This document shows, piece by piece, positions 1-4,675 of a stretch of 7,278 nucleotides of DNA (within the stretch, counting starts at the first letter, position 1; every line of letters begins with the position of its first letter). The DNA comes from JBDRMN01 sp043812055 (lineage in GTDB: Bacteria > Patescibacteriota > Gracilibacteria > JAHISY01), in the NCBI GenBank assembly GCA_043812055.1, contig JBDRMN010000066.1, positions 1-7,278 on the forward strand, in the 5' to 3' direction. The position numbers and the translations under genes are program-made. The notes beneath the pieces are model-generated. The model worked only from the letters and a program-made list of their open reading frames with translations. It had not been told where the DNA came from and searched no databases.

Positions 1-2
1 GT

Positions 3-371
3 CCTCTTTCTGAGTTTAACCAATCATTATCCAGGTTCATCTTTACTTACAACTTCTACCGTCCTCACTATTCACTTTCCAATCAAACCCCGGTTCAAGT
101 ATTCTTAGCTAAACATTCCAGTATGTATTGGACGCATACACCATATTTGGCTCGTTTCTTTAGTCTGCTAAACTTGCTCCCACGTGCGAAGTACACCCCT
201 CCAGATCGTAATCCTTGCCGGTGGAGTAGGGACTCGGCTTTGGCCGATGAGCCGCCAGAAGCTTCCCAAACAATTTCAGCCGCTTGTAGGGAGCAAAACC
301 TTGTTTCAGCTTGCTGTTTTTCGGGCCCAAAAAGTTACGCAGACCAAAAACATTTTTGTTGCCACCAATAA
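3..371 (+). CDS. Partial DDE transposase, C-terminal end (cut by left window edge)
   Basis: The frame beginning at base 3 is open from the window edge. Its first ~35 codons read as the C-terminal tail of an rve/DDE integrase-type transposase: EFNQ, then YNFYRPHYSL (bases 48-77), then TPVQVFL (bases 87-107). That is the YNxxRPHxxLxxxTPxxxF pattern of IS481/IS3-like transposases. The catalytic DDE residues would lie left of the window. The recognisable part ends by about base 110. The rest of the frame to the TAA at 369-371 looks unlike a transposase and overlaps the guanylyltransferase start by 188 bases in another frame. The true transposase C-terminus may therefore have been lost or shifted, leaving a read-through tail. 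Either an intact element ends about here or a remnant is fused to flanking DNA. The motif call is fairly firm; the IS family and exact end are not. Confidence 0.65.
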   Translation, partial: PLSEFNQSLSRFIFTYNFYRPHYSLSNQTPVQVFLAKHSSMYWTHTPYLARFFSLLNLLPRAKYTPPDRNPCRWSRDSALADEPPEASQTISAACREQNLVSACCFSGPKSYADQKHFCCHQ

Positions 372-1299
372 GCAATTCACTTCTATCGTTCGTAAGCAGG
401 CTCCCAAGGTTCCAGTCAAAAACATTATCTCCGAGCCGGCATTTCGCGATACAGCTACGTGTCTGGGGTTCGCGGCAACTATTTTGGAAAAACGAAATCC
501 GGGAGGTATCATGGCAGTGATTTACGCGGACCACCTCATTCGTGATGAGAAAGAATTAACTCGAAAGATTCACGCAGCGGCCGAAGTTGCGAGGAAGGGA
601 AAACTGGCGATTATCGAAGTTGAGTCATATTTCCCGGCGACGCAGCTGGGTTGGGTTGAGCTTGCTCGCGAAGTTCCGAAGGTTAATCGAGAGAGGGTTT
701 TTGAACTGAGGCGCTTTGTCGAGAAGCCCAATCTCGCGAAAGCTAAAAAGTTTCATAGAAGCAAAAAGTTCTTTTGGAACACAGGTTTATATGTTTGGAG
801 AACGGACGTCCTGCTAAGTAAGTTCCAGGCACATTTGCCGAGAACCTTCGAGAGATTGATGCGGATTTCAAATGCGTTGAATGAAAGCACAAATTCAAAC
901 GTAGGCGCGAATTCGAATTTGCGCCTACATAAATTGATTAAAAAAGAGTACTCCGCCTGTGAAAAGATCTCGATTGATTTTGGCGTGATGGAAAAAGTTT
1001 CTCCCAGTGATATTGCCATCCTCCCGGCGAAACTCGGCTGGAGTGATGTGGGGACCTGGGCAAGCCTCAAGGATCAGCTTTCGGCCGAATCAAAAAATTT
1101 AGTTGATGGAGAATTACTCGCGGTCGATTCGTCGGGAAACTTCGTCAAAACTAGCTCGCAGAAATTGGTTGCGCTGGTAGGAGTGAAAAATTTAGTTGTT
1201 GTCGAGACGGCCGATGCTTTACTTATTTGCGAAAAATCTAAAAGTGGTGAGGTAAAGAAAATTGTTCAAAACCTTGAGAAGAAGGGAAAACTTCTCTAA
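184..1299 (+). CDS. manC: Mannose-1-phosphate guanylyltransferase (GDP-mannose pyrophosphorylase)
   Basis: This cytoplasmic nucleotidyltransferase makes GDP-mannose and pyrophosphate from mannose-1-phosphate and GTP, supplying mannose (and often fucose or rhamnose-type sugars) for surface glycans. The 371-residue product opens with the family signature at residues 13-31 (GGVGTRLWP, then PKQF). It also has the ADHLI metal/nucleotide motif (115-119), FVEKP (178-182), WNTG (198-201), SIDFGVMEK (263-271) and GWSDVGTW (285-292), all in the expected order. The length fits a stand-alone enzyme with no fused phosphomannose isomerase domain. GTG at 184 is the first start after an in-frame TAA at 169-171 and places the signature at the usual distance from the N-terminus, but no Shine-Dalgarno is visible. 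Residues 240-249 are encoded by a near-perfect 28-base palindrome and look like an insertion in a variable loop. A transposase end lies directly upstream, so the native promoter may have been displaced. The related specificity (glucose-1-phosphate type) is unlikely given PKQF and SID..VMEK. Confidence 0.92.
   Translation: MRSTPLQIVILAGGVGTRLWPMSRQKLPKQFQPLVGSKTLFQLAVFRAQKVTQTKNIFVATNKQFTSIVRKQAPKVPVKNIISEPAFRDTATCLGFAATILEKRNPGGIMAVIYADHLIRDEKELTRKIHAAAEVARKGKLAIIEVESYFPATQLGWVELAREVPKVNRERVFELRRFVEKPNLAKAKKFHRSKKFFWNTGLYVWRTDVLLSKFQAHLPRTFERLMRISNALNESTNSNVGANSNLRLHKLIKKEYSACEKISIDFGVMEKVSPSDIAILPAKLGWSDVGTWASLKDQLSAESKNLVDGELLAVDSSGNFVKTSSQKLVALVGVKNLVVVETADALLICEKSKSGEVKKIVQNLEKKGKLL
901..928. 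repeat. 28-base palindrome inside the manC coding region
   Basis: GTAGGCGC (901-908) is matched by GCGCCTAC (921-928). The centre AATTCGAATT (910-919) is itself a perfect palindrome, and the only imperfect pair is G909 with T920, a wobble in RNA. It encodes residues 240-249 of the guanylyltransferase in frame, in the linker before the SIDFGVMEK motif, and is flanked by Asn/Ser-rich codons. This resembles protein-coding palindromic elements known in Rickettsia. Family membership is not shown. Confidence 0.8.
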
Positions 1300-1315
1300 A
1301 CTCGCGCAGCTCTTG

Positions 1316-1343
1316 CAATCATCAATCATCAATCTTCAATCTA
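1316..1343 (+). repeat. Four tandem heptamers CAATCWW
   Basis: The units are CAATCAT, CAATCAT, CAATCTT and CAATCTA, contiguous in the 55-base spacer between the guanylyltransferase stop and the small basic gene. The array ends 11 bases before that gene's ATG, so it takes up the place where a ribosome binding site would be. It could be a leader element or simple slippage; no function is evident. Confidence 0.7.
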
Positions 1344-1354
1344 AAATTATTAAA

Positions 1355-1516
1355 ATGGGATCAAAATCCAAAAGACACGGCTTGACCGGTGTCACACATC
1401 GTCAGCCAAAATCGAATGTGGCCAAGCGCACCCGCAAGGCTCGGTTAAACAAAGCGAAGAAAGCGGGTTTGGCAGAAGTCCGTGATGCACTTAAAAAAAC
1501 GCCAGAAGTTACGTAA
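1355..1516 (+). CDS. Small, highly basic protein of unknown function (53 aa)
   Basis: I do not recognise a family. The product has 16 Lys/Arg and 2 His against only 3 acidic residues, concentrated in residues 4-33 (for example AKRTRKAR at 22-29). The C-terminal third (about 35-48) could form an amphipathic helix. Size and charge resemble small ribosomal or nucleic-acid-binding proteins, but the sequence does not match L28, L32, S20, S21 or Thx as I know them. ATG at 1355 is preferred: it begins MGSKSKRHG and excludes an upstream stretch that would read through the CAATC heptamers. No Shine-Dalgarno is visible. It lies 55 bases after the guanylyltransferase and 130 bases before atpC on the same strand, so co-transcription is possible. 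Codon use and composition look genuinely coding, and there is no competing frame. Confidence 0.6.
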   Translation: MGSKSKRHGLTGVTHRQPKSNVAKRTRKARLNKAKKAGLAEVRDALKKTPEVT

Positions 1517-1519
1517 AGC

Positions 1520-1614
1520 GTTCTAGTTGTTCTAACTGTTCTATCGCTTCGCTTGTTCAAATTGAACAATTAGAACAATCCCTGCCTTGGCGGGGCAGAT
1601 AGAACATCTCGAAC
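1520..1614. repeat. Spacer packed with GTTCTA direct repeats and their inverted copies
   Basis: Three GTTCTA copies start at 1520, 1529 and 1538 with an exact 9-base period. A perfect 17-base palindrome follows, TTGTTCAAATTGAACAA (1553-1569). Inverted partners come next: TTAGAACAA (1570-1578) matches TTGTTCTAA (1527-1535), and GATAGAACA (1598-1606) matches TGTTCTATC (1537-1545). A GC-rich hairpin, CTGCC/GGCAG (1582-1586 with 1594-1598), sits between them. The two long pairings interleave (A-B...A'-B'), so both cannot form as one simple nested stem. Candidates are an RNA structure ahead of atpC, a MITE-like element or an operator array. Confidence 0.65.
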
Positions 1615-1646
1615 AAAAACCTTAATAAAACCGTTAATATTAAAGA

Positions 1647-2078
1647 TTGAGTAAAGCCTTCAAACTTACCGTCTTATCTGCTGAAAGAGAGTTGTATTCC
1701 GGCGAGGCTACAGCTGTGACAGTCCCGACCGAGATGGGAGAGATTACAGTCATGTCGAATCACATTCCGCTGGTTTCCAATTTGCATGCGGGTGAGCTGG
1801 CGATCCAGAAGCCGGATGGTAAGACTGACTGGATGTTTGCAGGTGGGGGAGTACTGGAATTTACTTCAGAGAATGAGTGTCGAGTTTTGGCGGACGTGGC
1901 CGAGCGTGTCGAAGAAATTGACGAGAAAGCCGCCGCAGAAGCTCGTGAACGGGCGAAAAAAGAACTCGAAGCAGCCGAAGGCGGGCCCGAGGTGGCGGCG
2001 GCCCAGGCAGCGCTGATGCAGGCGATTGCCAAAATTCGGATTGCGGAAAAGAATCGGAAGTTACGAGGCAGGCATTAA
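1647..2078 (+). CDS. atpC: F1F0 ATP synthase subunit epsilon
   Basis: Epsilon is part of the F1 central stalk, linking gamma to the c-ring and restraining ATP hydrolysis. The 143-residue product shows the N-terminal beta-sandwich (about 4-88) beginning FKLTVLSAERELYSGEA, then the hallmark GEITVMSNHIPLVS (31-44). A charged, alanine-rich helical hairpin follows (about 90-140). Length is normal to slightly long for the family. The start must be TTG at 1647: an in-frame TAA lies at 1641-1643, and the next ATG falls inside the hallmark motif. Only AAAGA directly precedes the TTG, so there is no properly spaced Shine-Dalgarno. Oddly, no other ATP synthase gene is adjacent; atpD would normally precede it. 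Here the upstream neighbours are a small basic gene and manC, and the downstream neighbour is convergent. Confidence 0.9.
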   Translation: MSKAFKLTVLSAERELYSGEATAVTVPTEMGEITVMSNHIPLVSNLHAGELAIQKPDGKTDWMFAGGGVLEFTSENECRVLADVAERVEEIDEKAAAEARERAKKELEAAEGGPEVAAAQAALMQAIAKIRIAEKNRKLRGRH

Positions 2079-2094
2079 TAATGGCCAAATCATC

Positions 2095-2132
2095 TACTAC
2101 AAAATAGCGTAAATTTGCGCCGTTTTGTAGTA
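2095..2132. terminator. Hairpin downstream of atpC, possible terminator
   Basis: TACTACAAAA (2095-2104) pairs perfectly with TTTTGTAGTA (2123-2132). Inside this, GCGTAAATTTGCGC (2107-2120) is a second near-palindrome with one T-G wobble, giving a long extended stem 17 bases after the atpC stop. No clear T-tract follows on either strand, so it is not a textbook intrinsic terminator. Its position between convergent genes still favours termination or 3'-end protection. Confidence 0.5.
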
Positions 2133-2141
2133 CGATATTTA

Positions 2142-2185
2142 AGTGTGGGTAATTAGGAATTTAGGATTTCCTAACTACTCACACT
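2142..2185. terminator. Second large hairpin between convergent genes, possible bidirectional terminator
   Basis: AGTGTG (2142-2147) pairs with CACACT (2180-2185), and TTAGGAA (2153-2159) pairs with TTCCTAA (2168-2174). The intervening bases pair apart from one mismatch (A2152/C2175) and one G-T wobble. This gives an 18-step stem with an 8-base loop. The direct repeat CTAACTACT occurs at 2171-2179 and again at 2191-2199, just before the LCP stop codon. On the minus strand TTAAATAT follows the stem, a weak T/A-rich tail. This likely separates the atpC and LCP transcripts. Confidence 0.5.
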
Positions 2186-2200
2186 GATTACTAACTACTT

Positions 2201-3493
2201 TCATTCAATCTCCACCCAATCCTCTCCAAGCACAAGCGTCAGGTCAAAGCCGCGTTTGCGTAGTTCCACCGGTCCGGGTTCGACCTCTGCATCGAAAAAG
2301 GTGAGTAGCATCTCCGCGGTTTCCGCCGCGACGAGTTCATCGTAAAAGTAGAGTGTGGTTTTGGCGAGTTCACCGCCGGGATAATTGTTGATTCGAGCAG
2401 TGTTGAACCCGTAACGATTGAGGGCGTAGGCAACCCGCTCCGCCGTTCGGGGTAACCCGCTGCCGTTTAAGACCTCAATCGCAATCTGGTCAATCGCAAC
2501 ACGCGGGTGCGATAAAAGGATGTTTGTGAGTGCGTGGATGCCGCGATAATTATCACCGTTCGGTAAAAGCACGGCGGCACCGTTGTAATCTTCACGATTC
2601 GGAGCATAGAGAATTCCCCCCACGAAAGTGGGTTCGTCATTGAGCACGATTTGGGCGATGTTTTGTTTGTTGAATTCATCCGCGATTTTGCCCATGCGCA
2701 AGATTTCCCGGAAACGTAGATTGGTTTCCACGCGCTCTTCAAAAATATCCCAAAGCTGCTTTAACTTCCGTGGATTGACGAGGATATCTTTTTCAAAAGC
2801 TTTTTCGCGGATTGCTTCGAGCACTTTTTGCTGGCGGCTCGCTCGGTCAAAGTCCGAAGTAGTTTTCCGACTGCGCACAAATTTCAGAGCGGTCTCGCCA
2901 TCCAACACTTGTGTTCCCACGGAGATCTCGAAAGGGCAGAAGTCGATCAAATTCTCACAAGGGTAAAAGGGGTCTTCGATGGATTCCTCGATCAGTATTT
3001 TAATTCCGTCGAGCGTGTCGATGAGGTCCCGGAAGCCCTCGAAATCAACTTTGGCATAGTAGTGAATTGGGAGGTTGGCAATTTTACTCGCAGTTTTAGC
3101 GACTGATTCGAGCGCAGCCTCCCCATCCTTCAATCTGAGTTTCTCGTACTCGTAGATGCGGTTGATCCGCATTCCGTAGGTGTCTCCCGCCTCCGCCCAA
3201 AAATCACGGGGAATTGAAAACATTGCGAGAGTTTGCAGATCGTGGTGGTAGCTGGCGACCAAAATAGTGTCAGTCAGGTCACTACCTTCGTGTTCACCTC
3301 CACCGGTACCGAGCAGGAGGAAATTCGTGCGATGCTCACTGTCCTGATGGAGCTCCCCGGCGAAGACCCAGATCAGGTCGGTGAAGCTCCCTCCGGAGAG
3401 AATCGCGTAAAAACCGGAAAGCAAATGAAACACGACGTAAACCCCTACGACTACAAGCAGCCAACGAATACAGGTGGATGTTTTTTGCAGCAT
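2201..3493 (-). CDS. LCP (LytR-CpsA-Psr) family cell-envelope glycopolymer transferase with LytR_C domain
   Basis: LCP enzymes transfer glycopolymers from undecaprenyl phosphate carriers to peptidoglycan, or in some lineages to proteins, on the outer face of the membrane. The 430-residue product has one N-terminal membrane anchor (about 11-32). The LCP domain (about 57-232) includes LLLGTG (59-64), TDTILVASY (74-82), SIPRDFW (93-99), RINRIYEYE (109-117), and LDGETALKFVRSRK (197-210) followed by DFDR and RQQ (214-222). These hold the Arg/Asp residues that bind the lipid pyrophosphate. A LytR_C domain follows (about 336-425, IEVLNGSGLPRTAERVAYAL). Cys179 and Cys186 sit in a short loop and might form a disulfide. 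I chose ATG at 3493: a longer frame to 3583 would overlap the upstream gene by 89 bases and put a hydrophilic tail before the anchor. The start lies one base after the upstream stop, with a weak GAGAA stretch ahead, so translational coupling is likely. The stop is TGA. Confidence 0.88.
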   Translation of the reverse strand: MLQKTSTCIRWLLVVVGVYVVFHLLSGFYAILSGGSFTDLIWVFAGELHQDSEHRTNFLLLGTGGGEHEGSDLTDTILVASYHHDLQTLAMFSIPRDFWAEAGDTYGMRINRIYEYEKLRLKDGEAALESVAKTASKIANLPIHYYAKVDFEGFRDLIDTLDGIKILIEESIEDPFYPCENLIDFCPFEISVGTQVLDGETALKFVRSRKTTSDFDRASRQQKVLEAIREKAFEKDILVNPRKLKQLWDIFEERVETNLRFREILRMGKIADEFNKQNIAQIVLNDEPTFVGGILYAPNREDYNGAAVLLPNGDNYRGIHALTNILLSHPRVAIDQIAIEVLNGSGLPRTAERVAYALNRYGFNTARINNYPGGELAKTTLYFYDELVAAETAEMLLTFFDAEVEPGPVELRKRGFDLTLVLGEDWVEIE

Positions 3494-3494
3494 C

Positions 3495-4415
3495 TTATTT
3501 CTCAAGAAGTTTTTCCGCGCGGCGGTGGTCGAGATCGAGGAAAGTGAGCGTCCAGGCTGCCGTGGTGAAGACATGCAACACACCCGCGAGATAAGCAGCG
3601 ATCATCAGGACGATAACCCCGGCGATGCTCGCGAGCACGATACCCAGTTTCAGGGCGACTGCCGTTACGAGGAAATTGGCTACCGCTGCCACCAGTACGG
3701 GGATGAGGAATACCAGGAAAATATTGATAACCACCCGCAGCGAAATCAAAAGCATCAGCATCCACATTAGCAAAGTTTTGCCGAAGTTACCGACGACCAG
3801 TTTCGCGCTACCCATGAAAGCGGGGATAATCCGGTGACCTTCAAGCACGATGAAATTTTGGGTATAAACGAAGAGAAAACCGAGAATTAGGGAAGCGACG
3901 AAAATGAAAACCATTAACCCGATCAGCCAACCGGAAACGCCAAGTTTGCGGACGATAAGCGAGGCGACGGTTAGGAAGTAGACGAAACTGAAAGTTCCCA
4001 CCACCATGCGGTACTCAAACATCCGCAAATAGTGATGGGCCCCGATTACGATTCCGTCACCCGGTTTCACATCCTCTTTTTTTTTGTGAATTGCTGAGCT
4101 AAGCCCGATGATGCCACCCTCGCAGAGGGGCGGGAGAATGAAATAGAGAATTACAATGATTACGGCGAAAGCGATAAAGATAATGGAAAGTTCGGGGTGG
4201 GCGCTGGCAAAATCAACTACTAGTGATTTTATTTTTTCAATATTGAGATCCTGCGCGCCGAAAAAGGGTGAAACTCGAAAAGCTAGAAATTGATAAATCA
4301 GATAGCCCATCCCCACGAGCACGACAAAAAAGGCGGGAACGACGCCGTACCAAACGAGCCCACGCTCGTCGTTGGTCATGCGCCAGGCGGTTTTGATTAC
4401 CTCACTGCACTTCAT
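3495..4415 (-). CDS. Multi-pass membrane protein of unknown function (306 aa)
   Basis: No family is firmly recognised. The protein has about six to seven hydrophobic segments at roughly 21-46, 76-97, 137-155, 163-191, 214-241, 241-262 and 262-286, with a cytosolic-looking Lys-rich loop at 109-120 (IHKKKEDVKPGD). The layout, with a GGIIGLSSAI segment after the second helix and EGHRIIPAFMGSAKLV before the last helices, recalls the broad group of GPDPase_memb/DUF975/YciC-like integral membrane proteins. I infer this from pattern only. ATG at 4415 follows TCCGGAAC with a GGA about ten bases upstream, a possible weak ribosome binding site. It is the first gene of a leftward pair with the LCP gene (one-base gap), so a role in envelope or glycopolymer metabolism is plausible but unproven. 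No catalytic motif is visible. Confidence 0.75.
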   Translation of the reverse strand: MKCSEVIKTAWRMTNDERGLVWYGVVPAFFVVLVGMGYLIYQFLAFRVSPFFGAQDLNIEKIKSLVVDFASAHPELSIIFIAFAVIIVILYFILPPLCEGGIIGLSSAIHKKKEDVKPGDGIVIGAHHYLRMFEYRMVVGTFSFVYFLTVASLIVRKLGVSGWLIGLMVFIFVASLILGFLFVYTQNFIVLEGHRIIPAFMGSAKLVVGNFGKTLLMWMLMLLISLRVVINIFLVFLIPVLVAAVANFLVTAVALKLGIVLASIAGVIVLMIAAYLAGVLHVFTTAAWTLTFLDLDHRRAEKLLEK

Positions 4416-4436
4416 AAAAAGTTCCGGAGCATTCTA

Positions 4437-4462
4437 GTTTTGCTGCCTTCAAAAAGCAAAAC
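4437..4462. repeat. Inverted repeat upstream of the membrane-protein gene
   Basis: GTTTTGCT (4437-4444) pairs perfectly with AGCAAAAC (4455-4462) across a 10-base loop. It begins 22 bases upstream of the leftward ATG, so it could be a leader hairpin in that transcript or an operator. Confidence 0.5.
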
Positions 4463-4627
4463 CGCTATAACAAAAACTTGTGCTTTTACGCTCACTTTGG
4501 CAGAATCCTGTTGTATAAAAGATTTGTTCAAGTAATGCAGAAAAAGTTTACGATTCCACTTGGCTTGGTAATACACTATTCCACAACTTTTCGAAATTCT
4601 CCTGTGGCTGATTCCAATTTGGGGAGT

Positions 4628-4640
4628 GGCGACAGTCGCC
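4628..4640. repeat. Short GC-rich palindrome ahead of the amidase gene
   Basis: GGCGAC and GTCGCC flank a single central A, 35 bases before the amidase ATG. It stands out from the AT-rich surroundings. It may be a small leader hairpin (5-bp stem, 3-base loop) or a protein-binding site; its short length means chance cannot be excluded. Confidence 0.35.
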
Positions 4641-4675
4641 TTTACTGCGTTGGCAAAACTGTTTGTCCAAAAAAA

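Larger units (their letters stand above)
4416..4675. promoter_or_regulatory. Divergent intergenic region with presumed promoters for both flanking units
   Basis: This spacer separates the leftward membrane-protein/LCP pair from the rightward amidase, so it must drive both unless transcripts enter from outside. It is AT-rich around 4500-4580. TATAAA at 4514-4519 (plus strand) and TAATAC at 4569-4574, with TTTACG 16 bases upstream (4547-4552), are candidate promoter elements, but none matches consensus well. It also holds an inverted repeat at 4437-4462 and a short palindrome at 4628-4640. The frame of the amidase is open across it from ATG 4535, but the extension looks non-coding. Confidence 0.4.

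Noticed and set aside
147..174. TTGGCT (147-152) and TAAACT (169-174) as a promoter for manC
   Set aside because: Each matches consensus at only four of six positions with a 16-base spacer, inside transposase-derived DNA. This is too weak to list as a feature.
1520..1614. CRISPR-like array in the spacer before atpC
   Set aside because: The repeats are only 6-9 bases with 9-base periodicity and inverted copies. There are no 25-40 base repeats or unique spacers, and no cas genes nearby.
1760..2088. Antisense frames across atpC (1760-2032 and 1861-2088, minus strand)
   Set aside because: These are mirror frames of a well-supported gene, with Ala/Ser/Pro- or Arg-rich composition and no recognisable domain.
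2081..2107. Eight-codon frame just after atpC (ATG at 2081)
   Set aside because: Too short, with no coding support, and it overlaps the arm of a hairpin.
3494..3583. Longer N-terminus for the LCP protein starting at 3583
   Set aside because: It would overlap the upstream membrane-protein gene by 89 bases and add a Ser/Arg-rich tail before the membrane anchor. ATG 3493 sits one base after the upstream stop.
4535..4675. In-frame ATG at 4535 extending the amidase by 47 residues
   Set aside because: The extension is unlike any signal peptide and would bury the clear Lys-Lys-hydrophobic-LTVAC signal that begins at 4676.
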